Assembly: GCA_946183175.1 (NCBI GenBank)
Contig: CAMHBH010000012.1
Location: 1-25,077 of the forward strand
Length of the DNA stretch: 25,077 bases
Direction: 5' to 3'
Source of the DNA: an uncultured Oscillibacter sp.
Lineage (GTDB): Bacteria; Bacillota; Clostridia; Oscillospirales; Oscillospiraceae
The position numbers and the translations under genes are program-made. Below, piece by piece: positions 1-9,023 of the stretch. The notes beneath the pieces were generated by a model, which made no database searches, was not told the origin of the DNA, and was given only the letters and a program-made list of their open reading frames with translations. Positions within the stretch are counted from its first letter, which is position 1. Each line of letters starts with the position of its first letter.

Positions 1-969
1 GAAGCGCTCTTAAAGCGCTGGGTCTGGATTGCCGCCTTTAACGTCACCATGATACTGCTCCTGCTGACGCCCCTCGGAATCGGCGGGGAGGAAATGGGCA
101 ACACCGCGTGGTTACGTCTCCCCGGTATTCCGGTCTCCATCGGCCCGGCGGAGATAGTGAAAATTACGTTCATAATCCTGCTCGCCGGACAAATGGCCTG
201 GCTCCGGGAGGAAAAGCACGACTTGAAATCCTTCCCGGCGGCGATGATGGTCGCCGGACATACCATTTTCCTTATGGGGCTGTACGTCGCAATCTCGGGC
301 GACATGGGCAACGGCATTGTGTTCTTTTTCATCTTTATTTGTATGGCTTTCGCGGCGGGCTTCGCCCTGCGGTGGTTCTTACTGCTCTTCGCCGGAATCG
401 GCGGGGCCGCCTACGCCGCGTGGCGTCTCGACCTGATTCCGCTGTACCAGAGGGAGCGCTTTATCGTCGTGTTCGACCACGAGTACGACCCCCTCGGGCG
501 CGGCTGGCAACAGCGCCGGAGTATGCTTGCGCTCGGTTCCGGGGGCTTCTTCGGTCAGGGCTACATGCAGGGTACGCAGACCCAAAGCCTGTCGCAAGAG
601 TCGCTTCCGTGGCGGCACACCGACTTTATTTTCTCCGTCTGCGGGGAGGAACTCGGCCTTCTGGGCTGTATTGCCGTCATGCTGTTACTGCTGGCAATCA
701 TTATCCGCATTCTGATTGTCGCCCGGAACGCCGTCACGCCGTTTCACTGTAATGTCTGCGTGGGCGTCGCGGCTATGCTGATGTTCCAGACCATCATCAA
801 TATCGGAATGTGCCTGTTCGTCATGCCCGTTATCGGCATTACCCTGCCGTTTTTCAGCTACGGCGGCTCGTCCCTGCTGACGCTCTTCGCCGCAATGGGG
901 ATTGTCGCCGGAATCAAAATGCGCTCTACAAGCACTATCCGGCGTCCGCCGCCAAGCATTCTGCGTTGA
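1..969 (+). CDS. SEDS family peptidoglycan glycosyltransferase (FtsW/RodA/SpoVE type), 5' end missing
   Basis: The reading frame is open from base 1 to a TGA at 967-969 and gives the last 322 residues; the start lies upstream of the window. SEDS proteins are polytopic membrane enzymes that polymerise lipid II into glycan strands together with a class B PBP. Visible are at least seven hydrophobic segments, a WLRLPG motif followed by GPAEIVKI (the family's W-R...QPSE-K region), the GQGYMQGTQ...LPWRHTDFIFS region with GEELGLLG, and the family signature near the C-terminus (GITLPFFSYGGSS). The genes just downstream (ddl, murF) make the peptide part of the same precursor. FtsW and RodA cannot be told apart from this fragment, so no symbol is given. 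Confidence 0.93.
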   Translation, partial: EALLKRWVWIAAFNVTMILLLLTPLGIGGEEMGNTAWLRLPGIPVSIGPAEIVKITFIILLAGQMAWLREEKHDLKSFPAAMMVAGHTIFLMGLYVAISGDMGNGIVFFFIFICMAFAAGFALRWFLLLFAGIGGAAYAAWRLDLIPLYQRERFIVVFDHEYDPLGRGWQQRRSMLALGSGGFFGQGYMQGTQTQSLSQESLPWRHTDFIFSVCGEELGLLGCIAVMLLLLAIIIRILIVARNAVTPFHCNVCVGVAAMLMFQTIINIGMCLFVMPVIGITLPFFSYGGSSLLTLFAAMGIVAGIKMRSTSTIRRPPPSILR

Positions 970-987
970 AACCCACGGAAAAAGACG

Positions 988-1016
988 TTGTATTCGTCAC
1001 GCGCCTGTGTTAGAAT
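988..1016 (+). promoter_or_regulatory. Predicted sigma-A promoter for the ddl-murF operon
   Basis: A TTGTAT -35 box (988-993), a 17-base spacer and a TAGAAT -10 box (1011-1016) lie between the SEDS gene and ddl. The -10 is preceded by TG at 1008-1009, which makes an extended -10 and offsets the weak -35. The start point would be near 1023, giving a leader of about 64 bases. This is the only convincing promoter before the gene run that ends at 10422. Confidence 0.6.
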
Positions 1017-1086
1017 ACATAGGATTGACCGTGGACGCCGTCCGGGACGGAAGGCGAGACCGGAAAAGAGAGGTTGTTTTCTTACT

Positions 1087-2142
1087 ATGAAAATCGTGGT
1101 TTTAGCGGGCGGACTGTCCTCGGAACGGGCCGTTTCGCTGGTGACATCCCGCGCCGTATGCGCGGCCCTGCGCGAGAATGGACATCAGGCCGTATTCGTC
1201 GACTTGTACCTCGGGATTCCGGACGCGCCGGAGCCGCTCGAACGGGTATTCGACGCGCCGGACGGCCTGTGCCCGCCCGCGGAAATCGCCGAACAGGCCC
1301 CCGATTTGCAAGCCGTCCGCGACAGCCGCGCCGGGGACAGCAAAGCCCTGTTCGGGCCGAACGTGCTCGAATTGTGCCGCCTGTCCGACATCGTATTCCT
1401 CGGCCTGCACGGGCGCGACGGAGAGGACGGACGCGTACAGGCTACGCTCGACCTGTTCGGCGTGCCCTACACCGGGAGCGGCTATCTGGCCTCCGGCCTC
1501 GCGATGGATAAGGCCATGACGAAACGGATGATGGAATCCGCCGGAATCCCGACGCCGAAATGGCAAATCCTCCGCTACGCGGAATCGGATATCGACCGCC
1601 TCGCCGAAACGCTCCCCATGCCGTGCGTGATTAAGTGTACGACGGGCGGCTCGTCGCTGGGCGTATTTCTCCCCGACGACCGCGACGCCCTCCGCGACGC
1701 CCTCCGCAATGTCTCCGGCTACGGCGGAGAGGTGATTATGGAGGAGCGGATTACCGGGCGCGAACTGACCGTAGGCGTACTCGGAGACCGCGCCCTTCCG
1801 GCGGTCGAAATCGTGCCCGACGGGGGCGAGTTCGACTACCGCGCCAAATACCAGACCGGGGGTGCGCGCGAACTCTGCCCCGCCCCGATTACCCCCGAAC
1901 AGCAGGCCGAAGCCGGGCGTCTGGCCCTACTTCTGCATAACACGCTGGGGTTGCAAGTCTACTCCCGGACGGATTTCCTGCTTGACGGCGACGGGCGTTT
2001 CTGGTGTCTGGAAGTGAACTCCCTGCCCGGACTGACCGGGGCGAGCCTCGTACCGAAAGAGGCCGCCGCAATCGGCATGACCTACCGCGAACTCTGTGAG
2101 GAGATTGTACGGCAGTCTCTGCGGCTTGACAGGGGGGTGTGA
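1087..2142 (+). CDS. ddl: D-alanine--D-alanine ligase
   Basis: The 351-residue product is a normal-length ATP-grasp ligase that joins two D-alanines using ATP in the cytoplasm, supplying the dipeptide that MurF adds to the peptidoglycan precursor. The N-terminal GG.SSER...VS motif, the first family signature (LHGRDGEDGRVQ, residues ~108-118), the KCTTGGSSLGV ATP-binding region, the FDYRAKY loop and the C-terminal LEVNSLPGLTGASL metal-binding signature are all present. The ATG at 1087 is chosen because the conserved MKIVVLAGG begins there; the nearest purine-rich site (GAGAGG, 1068-1073) is 13 bases upstream, longer than ideal. An upstream in-frame ATG at 988 would overlap the promoter and add unconserved sequence. 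murF starts 2 bases after the stop. Confidence 0.96.
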   Translation: MKIVVLAGGLSSERAVSLVTSRAVCAALRENGHQAVFVDLYLGIPDAPEPLERVFDAPDGLCPPAEIAEQAPDLQAVRDSRAGDSKALFGPNVLELCRLSDIVFLGLHGRDGEDGRVQATLDLFGVPYTGSGYLASGLAMDKAMTKRMMESAGIPTPKWQILRYAESDIDRLAETLPMPCVIKCTTGGSSLGVFLPDDRDALRDALRNVSGYGGEVIMEERITGRELTVGVLGDRALPAVEIVPDGGEFDYRAKYQTGGARELCPAPITPEQQAEAGRLALLLHNTLGLQVYSRTDFLLDGDGRFWCLEVNSLPGLTGASLVPKEAAAIGMTYRELCEEIVRQSLRLDRGV

Positions 2143-2144
2143 CT

Positions 2145-3521
2145 ATGCGCGGCATGCAGGTATCGGAAATCGCGGCGGCGGTGCGCGGCGTGTGGAAGAA
2201 CCACGGCTACCCGCCCCCGCTGATTACCGCCGTATCGACCGACAGTCGGAACATTACGCCCGGCTGTCTGTTCGTGCCCCTCGTCGGAGACCGCTTCGAC
2301 GGACACGACTATATCCCCGACGCCCTCAACGCCGGGGCCGCCGGGTGTCTGTGCTCCCGCGCCCCCGACATCCAGCGCGCCGACAAGTTCTATATCCGCG
2401 TACAGGACACCCAGCAGGCCCTCGGCGCGCTGGCCTCCGCCTGTCGCGGGAAGTTCGACATTCCGTTTGTCCAGATTACGGGGAGCGTCGGCAAGACTAC
2501 CACCAAAGAAATGATTGCCGCCGTACTCCAGCAAAAGCTCCACATCCTCAAGACGGAAGGCAACTTCAATAACCAAATCGGCGTGCCGCTGACGCTGTTG
2601 AAACTCGACCCCACCGACGAGGCGGCGGTTATCGAAACCGGAATGAACCATTTCGGGGAGATTGAATACCTCGGGAGCCTGATTCGCCCCGACTTGGCGG
2701 TGATTACCAATATCGGCGACGCGCATATTGAATACCTCGGGAGCCGCGAGGGCGTCTTGAAAGCCAAATGCGAGATTTTCACGCACTTGCGCGAGGGCGG
2801 GCTTGCCATTCTCAACGGCGACGACCCGCTTTTGAACCAAGTCGCGCCGCCGTTCCGCACGGTGCGCTGTGGCTATTCCCCGGGCTGTCAGGTGCGCATT
2901 ACCGATTTCTTCGACTTGAGCGTAGAGGGAATCCGCTGTACGGTGCGCACGGAGCGCGACACGTATCATTTAGAAGTCCCGTCTCCGGGGGCCTACATGG
3001 CGATTCCGGCGGCGATGGCGGTCGCGGTCGGGGAGGCCCTCGGGCTGAACAGGGACGAAATCACGCGCGGCGTTGCGGAGTACGTGCCCACCGGGTCAAG
3101 AATGCGCGTTTTACGCCTCCGCGAAAACCGTATCGTCCTCGACGACTGCTACAACGCGAACCCGCAGTCGGTGACGGCGGCTTTGGAAGTGCTCTCCCGG
3201 ACGGAGTGCGAAAAGCGCGTGGCCGTACTCGGCGACATGGGCGAACTCGGCGGTTATGCCCGCAAGGCACACTACAACGTCGGCGCGCTGACTGCCATGC
3301 TCGGTATCGACTACGTCGTAGCGATTGGCCCGCGCGCCGCCGATATCGCGGAGGGCGCCGTACAGAACGGCGGCGAGGCCGTACACTTCGACACCAAAGA
3401 GGCCGCTATGAGCGAATTAAAGAAGCAGTTGGAGCCCAACAGCGCCATGCTCGTCAAGGCCTCCCACGCAATGAACTTCGGGCGCATTGTCGCCGAACTC
3501 ACCGACGCGTATCATGATTGA
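2145..3521 (+). CDS. murF: UDP-N-acetylmuramoyl-tripeptide--D-alanyl-D-alanine ligase
   Basis: MurF attaches D-Ala-D-Ala to UDP-MurNAc-tripeptide, the last cytoplasmic step of the peptidoglycan precursor. The 458-residue product has the Mur ligase order: an N-terminal UDP-binding domain, the ATP P-loop GSVGKTT (residues ~113-119), the NNQIGVPLTLL and ETGMNHFGEI motifs, ITNIGDAH, NGDDPLL, and the C-terminal DDCYNANPQSV and LGDMGELG motifs. The ATG at 2145 follows a strong AGGGGGG site (2131-2137) with 7-base spacing; a GTG at 2139 overlaps the ddl stop and sits too close to that site. The 3' end overlaps the next gene by 8 bases (ATGATTGA). Confidence 0.96.
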   Translation: MRGMQVSEIAAAVRGVWKNHGYPPPLITAVSTDSRNITPGCLFVPLVGDRFDGHDYIPDALNAGAAGCLCSRAPDIQRADKFYIRVQDTQQALGALASACRGKFDIPFVQITGSVGKTTTKEMIAAVLQQKLHILKTEGNFNNQIGVPLTLLKLDPTDEAAVIETGMNHFGEIEYLGSLIRPDLAVITNIGDAHIEYLGSREGVLKAKCEIFTHLREGGLAILNGDDPLLNQVAPPFRTVRCGYSPGCQVRITDFFDLSVEGIRCTVRTERDTYHLEVPSPGAYMAIPAAMAVAVGEALGLNRDEITRGVAEYVPTGSRMRVLRLRENRIVLDDCYNANPQSVTAALEVLSRTECEKRVAVLGDMGELGGYARKAHYNVGALTAMLGIDYVVAIGPRAADIAEGAVQNGGEAVHFDTKEAAMSELKKQLEPNSAMLVKASHAMNFGRIVAELTDAYHD

Positions 3522-5418
3522 AATTCAGGCGAAAGATATTGTCAAGTCCTTCGAGGTCGGGAACCCCGTCCTCAACGGGCTGAGCTTCCAGATTGAAAAC
3601 GGGGAACGGGTGGGAATCCTCGGGCGCAACGGCGCGGGGAAGTCGACCCTGTTCAAAATCCTGACCGGTGAACTCGACTGCGACACCGGTCAGTTGACCA
3701 TTGCCCCCGGACAGCGCGTCGGGCTTATCTCCCAGATTCCTGTCTACCCGGAACACTTTACAGTAGAGGACGTGTTACGGACTGCGTTCGGGCGGCTGGA
3801 AAAGCTGTCGGCGGAAATGCGCGGCCTGGAACAGCGTATGGAATCCGGCGACGCCGACGCGGCCCTGTTGCGCCGCTACGACACCCTCTCCGAACGCTTC
3901 GCGCGCTTCGGCGGCTACGACACCGATGTAGCCGTCAACAAGATTGTAAACGGCCTGTCGATTCCGGAGGCCCAGCGGCGGCAGTTATTCCGGGACCTGT
4001 CGGGCGGCGAAAAGACGCGCGTCAACCTCGCCCGCCTCATTCTGGAGGATACCGACATTCTACTGCTCGACGAACCCACGAACCATCTCGATTTACACGC
4101 CACGGAGTGGTTGGAGGCGTACCTGGACGCCTTCCGGGGTACCGTACTGGCGATATCGCACGACCGTTACTTTCTCGACCGCACCGTAAAGCGTATTTTG
4201 GAACTCGACGCCGGGAAAGTGGTGTCCTACGCGGGCAATTACAGCGCCTACGCCGTCGAACGGGAGCGGCGGCTACTCGAACAGGCGCGGCGTTACAAAA
4301 GGGAACAGGCCGAAATCGAACGCCTCACGGAGACCGCCCGCAAAATGCACGAGCACAATACCGAACTTCTGCACAAGCGCGCTTTCTCGATTGAAAAGCG
4401 TATTGAACGTATGCGCACGGTGTCGCGGCCCGTACAAAGGCGCAAACTTGACGCGCGTTTCGCCGCCGCCGATTTCCACGGCGACGAGGTGCTGTCGCTC
4501 CGGAATCTGTCGATGTCCTACGGGCAAAAGCGGCTGTTCGACGGAATCAGCCTCAAAATCGAGGGCGGGGAGAGAATCGCGCTCATCGGCGACAACGGCG
4601 TCGGGAAGTCGACGCTTCTAAAGCTCATCATGGGCGAGGAGTACGCCGACGCGGGGCGAATCCGTATCGGGCCGCAGACCCGGATTTCGTACCTCCCGCA
4701 GGTCATGGAGTTCGACAACCCCGCCGCGACGCTGTTGGATACGATGTTGTCGGCGAAACGTAATTTGTCGGCGCAGTCGGCGCGAAACCGTCTGGCGGTC
4801 TACGACTTCACGGGGGAGGACGTGTTCAAGCCCGTCTGCGTACTCTCCGGCGGCGAACAAAGCCGCTTGCGGCTGTGCATGCTCATGGACGACGAGACCA
4901 ACTTACTGATTTTGGACGAACCCACAAACCATCTCGACATCGCCTCCCGGGAGTGGATAGAGGACGCCGTGGAGGCCTACGACGGCGCGCTGTTGTTCGT
5001 CAGCCATGACCGCTACTTTATCAACCGTTTCGCGACGCGGATTTGGGAACTCGCGGACGGCACGATTACCGACTATCCGATGGGATTCGCGCAATACCGG
5101 GCCATGAAGGCGCAGGAGGAGGCCGACAAACTCCGTCAGGCGGAAGGCGAACGCACCGAGGCCGCGCGCGAACGGAAAGCCGCGAAGCCTGTACGGGGCG
5201 GGCGGCAGCAGCAGTCGGCGAAGCGGCAGTTGACGATTTGCGAGCGGGATATCGCGCGGCTGGAAGCGCGTATTGCGACGCTGGACGCGTCCATAGAGGA
5301 GCACGCCACCGACTACGAGAAGCTCACGGAACTTTCCGCCGAGCGCGACGCGGCGCAGTCCGAATTGGATGCGCTTTACGAGCGCTGGGAGGCGCTCAGC
5401 GAGGAGGCCGAAGTTTGA
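3514..5418 (+). CDS. ABC-F family ATPase (YdiF/Uup-like)
   Basis: ABC-F proteins are soluble twin-ATPase proteins that bind ribosomes and adjust translation; some give antibiotic resistance. This 634-residue product has two complete cassettes: Walker A GRNGAGKST (residues ~37-45), signature LSGGEKTRVNLA and Walker B LLLDEPTNHLD, then GDNGVGKST, LSGGEQSRLRL and LLILDEPTNHLD. Between them lies a charged helical linker (residues ~245-325) with many Arg and Lys, typical of the family's P-site tRNA interaction motif, and the C-terminus is a basic, predicted coiled-coil tail. There are no membrane segments. The ATG at 3514 lies in the 8-base overlap with murF; no good ribosome binding site is visible, so translation is probably coupled to murF. 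A TTG at 3487 is possible but would add unconserved residues. The ABC-F subgroup is not certain. Confidence 0.93.
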   Translation: MIEIQAKDIVKSFEVGNPVLNGLSFQIENGERVGILGRNGAGKSTLFKILTGELDCDTGQLTIAPGQRVGLISQIPVYPEHFTVEDVLRTAFGRLEKLSAEMRGLEQRMESGDADAALLRRYDTLSERFARFGGYDTDVAVNKIVNGLSIPEAQRRQLFRDLSGGEKTRVNLARLILEDTDILLLDEPTNHLDLHATEWLEAYLDAFRGTVLAISHDRYFLDRTVKRILELDAGKVVSYAGNYSAYAVERERRLLEQARRYKREQAEIERLTETARKMHEHNTELLHKRAFSIEKRIERMRTVSRPVQRRKLDARFAAADFHGDEVLSLRNLSMSYGQKRLFDGISLKIEGGERIALIGDNGVGKSTLLKLIMGEEYADAGRIRIGPQTRISYLPQVMEFDNPAATLLDTMLSAKRNLSAQSARNRLAVYDFTGEDVFKPVCVLSGGEQSRLRLCMLMDDETNLLILDEPTNHLDIASREWIEDAVEAYDGALLFVSHDRYFINRFATRIWELADGTITDYPMGFAQYRAMKAQEEADKLRQAEGERTEAARERKAAKPVRGGRQQQSAKRQLTICERDIARLEARIATLDASIEEHATDYEKLTELSAERDAAQSELDALYERWEALSEEAEV

Positions 5419-6188
5419 ACGGAAAGCAATTGACAAAACGCGAGACGCTCATGCTTGCCCTTGCGGTACTCTTTACGCTGGCAGGCGTCGGCATACAGGT
5501 CATTCCCGGCATGAAGTTCTCCGGGCAACTGTCGCTTGCGACTGCCGTCGGGTGCGTCGTGTGGCTGTATATCTGTAACTGGGCCGAACGGAGTACGGCG
5601 GGGAAACGCTGTAAGACGGTATTTGTCGCGTGTCTGTGCGCCGGACTTGTGCTGTTCGGGGCGCTGGAAGTATTTCTACTCTCCTACGGCACCCGCGACG
5701 ACAGCACGCTACCCGCCGACGCGGTCATCGTACTCGGCGCGGGCGTCAACGGTTCCACGCCGTCATTATCGTTGCAAACCCGCCTCGACGCCGCCTCGGC
5801 CTACTTGCGACGCTACCCCGAAACGCCCGTCGTACTCAGCGGCGGACGCGGCCCCGGGGAGGATATCACGGAGGCGCAAGCCATGCAGACCGTGCTACAG
5901 GCGCGCTTTCCGGAGAAAATGTTCTTACTAGAGGACAAAGCGACCTCTACGGCGGAGAATTTCCGCTACTCGAAAGCGATTCTAAGTACGGAAGGAATCG
6001 ACCCCGAAAGCGTGTCGGTTCTGATTGTCACGAACGACTTTCATATGGCGCGGGCGTGTCTTATCGCACAGCGTCAGGGCGTACATACGCTCACGCTCGC
6101 CGCGCCCCTGCCCTACGGCTGGCTGACTGTCAATTATTATATCCGGGAGGCGTTCGCCCTCGTCAAGACATTCCTGCTTGACTGGTAA
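5415..6188 (+). CDS. YdcF/ElyC-like (DUF218) membrane protein
   Basis: The 257-residue product has three hydrophobic helices (residues ~11-31, 38-56, 68-91) followed by a DUF218/YdcF domain. Domain signatures are AVIVLGAGVNG, PVVLSGGRGPGE with a following acidic stretch, EDKATSTAENFRYS and VLIVTNDFHMARA. Relatives SanA and ElyC affect envelope integrity and peptidoglycan-precursor lipid metabolism in E. coli, which fits the ddl-murF neighbourhood, but the activity of this family is not established. The start is a TTG at 5415 overlapping the ABC-F stop (TTGA), chosen because GAGGAGG (5401-5407) sits 7 bases upstream; no better-placed ATG exists. The 3' end is followed by 55 bases before prfA. 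Confidence 0.85.
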   Translation: MNGKQLTKRETLMLALAVLFTLAGVGIQVIPGMKFSGQLSLATAVGCVVWLYICNWAERSTAGKRCKTVFVACLCAGLVLFGALEVFLLSYGTRDDSTLPADAVIVLGAGVNGSTPSLSLQTRLDAASAYLRRYPETPVVLSGGRGPGEDITEAQAMQTVLQARFPEKMFLLEDKATSTAENFRYSKAILSTEGIDPESVSVLIVTNDFHMARACLIAQRQGVHTLTLAAPLPYGWLTVNYYIREAFALVKTFLLDW

Positions 6189-6243
6189 ACGCGGCTTTCT
6201 TACCGGGAATCCGAACTACCTTTACGCAAAGGAGGCGGCGGAC

Positions 6244-7299
6244 TTGTTCGAAAAACTCGACACTATGGAACTGCGCTACGAGAGCATACAGGCACAGCTT
6301 TCGGATTCCGCCGTCTACGCCGACGCGGAGCGCCTGCGGACACTGAATCAGGAATTGCGGGAGCTGTCGCCGATAATCGAAGCGTATCGGGCGTGGAAGC
6401 GCGCCGGGGCCGCCCGTCAGGAGGCGGAACGGATGTTTTCCGACCCCGAGTTAAAAGACCTCGCCCGGGAGGAATGGGAGGCCGAGACGGTACGACAGGA
6501 ACGCTTGCGCGACGAGTTACGGCTGTTGCTACTCCCGCGAGACCCCGACGACGACAAAAACGTGATTCTGGAAATCAGAAGCGGCGTCGGCGGGGAGGAG
6601 GGCGCGCTGTTCGCGCGTTCGCTGTTGCGAATGTACATGATGTACGCGCAGAAGCGCGGCTGGAAGGCGGAATTTCTCAATCTCAACGAGACGGAACTAG
6701 GCGGCGTGCGGGAGTGCGCGCTACTCGTAGAGGGCGAGAGCGTCTACGCGCGCCTGAAATTTGAGAGCGGCGTCCACCGCGTACAGCGCGTGCCCGAGAC
6801 GGAATCCGCGGGGCGTATCCACACGAGCGCGGCCACGGTGGCCGTACTCCCCGAGGCCGAGGAAGTCGACTTGCGCATTGACCCCAAAGAGCTGAAAATC
6901 GACACTTTCCGTTCGTCGGGCGCGGGCGGACAGCACGTCAACAAGACGGAATCCGCCATCCGCGTTACGCACCTTCCCACGGGCCTGGTCGTGGAGTGTC
7001 AGGACGAGCGGAGCCAGTACAAGAACCGCGACAAGGCCATGAAGGTACTCCGCGCGCGCCTGTTGGAACTCGAACGCGAAAAGCGCGACGCCGCCACCGC
7101 CGCCGAGCGGAAAAGCATGGTCGGCAGTGGAGACCGTTCACAGCGCGTCCGGACGTACAATTTCCCGCAGGGGCGCGTGACCGACCACCGAATCGGCCTG
7201 ACGCTCTACCAGATAGACGCGATTCTCGACGGCGCGCTCGACGAACTCATCGACGCGCTCATCACCGCCGACCGCGCCGAACAACTGGCGTCATCATAG
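6244..7299 (+). CDS. prfA: Peptide chain release factor 1
   Basis: RF1 recognises UAA and UAG in the ribosomal A site and triggers peptide release. The 351-residue product has the expected length. The tRNA-mimicking GGQ motif is at residues 228-230 (SSGAGGQHVNKTESAIR) and the codon-recognition PxT tripeptide is PET at 184-186; the latter separates RF1 from RF2, which has SPF. The upstream GSGVGGEEGALFA-type region (here RSGVGGEEG) is also present. The start is a TTG at 6244: AAAGGAGG (6228-6235) lies 8 bases upstream and the product then begins MFEKLDTM, as is typical for RF1. The glutamine methyltransferase gene prmC, often next to prfA, is not beside it here. Confidence 0.96.
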   Translation: MFEKLDTMELRYESIQAQLSDSAVYADAERLRTLNQELRELSPIIEAYRAWKRAGAARQEAERMFSDPELKDLAREEWEAETVRQERLRDELRLLLLPRDPDDDKNVILEIRSGVGGEEGALFARSLLRMYMMYAQKRGWKAEFLNLNETELGGVRECALLVEGESVYARLKFESGVHRVQRVPETESAGRIHTSAATVAVLPEAEEVDLRIDPKELKIDTFRSSGAGGQHVNKTESAIRVTHLPTGLVVECQDERSQYKNRDKAMKVLRARLLELEREKRDAATAAERKSMVGSGDRSQRVRTYNFPQGRVTDHRIGLTLYQIDAILDGALDELIDALITADRAEQLASS

Positions 7300-7331
7300 A
7301 ACCGGAAACGGGAAAGGACTATACAGAAATC

Positions 7332-9023
7332 ATGGAGACGTTGTATTTTGACCTTCGGGCAACGAGGGTAAAGCAACAGGACATCACAGAGAAAGTCGGA
7401 GAGGCGGCGCGCATACTCCGGCAGGGCGGACTGGTTGCCATGCCTACGGAGACCGTCTACGGACTGGGCGCGAACGCCCTCGACGCCGACGCCGTGGCGC
7501 GTATCTTTGAAGTCAAGGGCCGCCCGCAGGACAACCCCCTGATTCTACACCTCAGCGGTCAGCAGTGGCTCCCGCGCTACTGCGCCAATATCCCGCCGCT
7601 GGCCTTCGCGCTGGCCCGGAAATTCTGGCCCGGCCCCCTGACGCTCGTCTTAAAGCGCCGGAACAACGTCCCGGACATCGTCACCGCCGGACTGGACACC
7701 GTCGCGGTACGCTGTCCGAACCACCCGATTGCGCTGGCGCTCATCCGGGAACTGGGCCTCCCGATTGCCGCGCCGAGCGCGAATCTGTCGGGGCGTCCGA
7801 GCTGTACGACCGCCGAGGAAGTCATGGCCGACATGGGCGGCAGGATTCACGGCGTACTCGACGGCGGGCCCTGTACGGTCGGCGTAGAATCGACCATTCT
7901 GGACATGACAGGCCCTCAGCCGCGCTTACTCCGCCCGGGCGGGGTGTCGATAGAGGCGATAGAGACGATAGTCGGCCCGATTACGGTCGACAAGGCCGTC
8001 ACGGGGCAACTCCCCGACGGCGAACGCCCGAAATCGCCCGGTATGAAATACCGCCACTACGCCCCGCGCGCGCCCCTGACGGTATTCAGCGGCGCGCCCG
8101 ATGTCACCGCCCGCGAAATGGAGCGCCGCATGTGTCCGCGTACCGGAATCGTCTGCTTCGACGAGTACAAGGAACTGTTCCAGTACCAGGAGACGTATTC
8201 GCTTGGCCCCTACCACGACACCGCCGAACAGGCCCGGCGACTGTTCCCGGCCCTCCGCGCCTTCGACGAAAGCCCCTGCACGGAGATTTACGCGCAGTGT
8301 CCGGACAGCCGGGGCCTGGGCCTCGCCGTGGGGAATCGCCTCAAACGCGCGGCGGGGTTCCGGGTCGTGGAGTGCGACGCCCAGAGAATCATACTAGGCC
8401 TGACGGGCGGCACCGGGGCCGGGAAAACCACCGTCCTGGAGCTTATAGAGGAAATGGGCGGGAGCGTGATTGACTGCGACAAAGTTTACCACCGACTGTT
8501 AGACGAAAACGAGGAATTGCTGTTTGAAGTCCGTCGGGTATTCCGGGGGGCGTTCACGATAGACGGCAAGCTGGACAGAAAGAAACTCGGCGAGGAAGTC
8601 TTCGCGAAACAGGACAGAATGGCGCTTCTGAACCGTATCGTATACCGCTACATGGTGCCGTATCTGGAAGACCGTCTCGGGGCGGTCGTGGAGGGACTTT
8701 GCGCGGTCGACGCCGTGAACCTCATCGAGAGCGGTTTGGGGCGGCTGTGCGACGCGACGATAGCCGTCACGGCCCCGATAGAGGTACGCGTGCGGCGCGT
8801 GACGGCCCGCGACGGTATCCCGGAGCAGTACGCGCGTCTGCGGATATCGGCCCAGAAGTCCGACGAATACTACAGGAGCAAGTGCGACTACGAACTCAAC
8901 AACGCCGCCGATACGCCGGAGCAATTCCGGCGGGAGGCGAAAATTTTCCTTCGCCGCCTGATTGAAGGCTTACAGGAGGAGAAGCGTTACGGCAAAAAGA
9001 AAGGACGTGTCACCCGTGAGTGA
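7332..9023 (+). CDS. Fusion: L-threonylcarbamoyladenylate synthase (Sua5/YwlC) + dephospho-CoA kinase (CoaE)
   Basis: One 563-residue frame holds two whole enzymes. Residues 1-351 are Sua5-type: PTETVYGLG, KGRPQDNPL, the FWPGPLTLV and SANLSG motifs of the YrdC domain, PGMKYRHYAP at the interdomain linker, and the small C-terminal Sua5 domain ending near RGLGLAVGNRLKRAAGF. This enzyme makes threonylcarbamoyl-AMP for t6A tRNA modification. Residues 352-563 are CoaE, which phosphorylates dephospho-CoA in the last step of CoA synthesis: P-loop GLTGGTGAGKTT, DCDKVYHRLL, LDRKKLGEEVF and DAVNLIESGLGRLCD. Only about five residues separate the two. The ATG at 7332 fits the Sua5 N-terminus; AAAGGA upstream is rather far (13 bases). 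The stop overlaps the next gene by 8 bases (GTGAGTGA). Both halves look complete, so both activities are likely. Confidence 0.9.
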   Translation: METLYFDLRATRVKQQDITEKVGEAARILRQGGLVAMPTETVYGLGANALDADAVARIFEVKGRPQDNPLILHLSGQQWLPRYCANIPPLAFALARKFWPGPLTLVLKRRNNVPDIVTAGLDTVAVRCPNHPIALALIRELGLPIAAPSANLSGRPSCTTAEEVMADMGGRIHGVLDGGPCTVGVESTILDMTGPQPRLLRPGGVSIEAIETIVGPITVDKAVTGQLPDGERPKSPGMKYRHYAPRAPLTVFSGAPDVTAREMERRMCPRTGIVCFDEYKELFQYQETYSLGPYHDTAEQARRLFPALRAFDESPCTEIYAQCPDSRGLGLAVGNRLKRAAGFRVVECDAQRIILGLTGGTGAGKTTVLELIEEMGGSVIDCDKVYHRLLDENEELLFEVRRVFRGAFTIDGKLDRKKLGEEVFAKQDRMALLNRIVYRYMVPYLEDRLGAVVEGLCAVDAVNLIESGLGRLCDATIAVTAPIEVRVRRVTARDGIPEQYARLRISAQKSDEYYRSKCDYELNNAADTPEQFRREAKIFLRRLIEGLQEEKRYGKKKGRVTRE

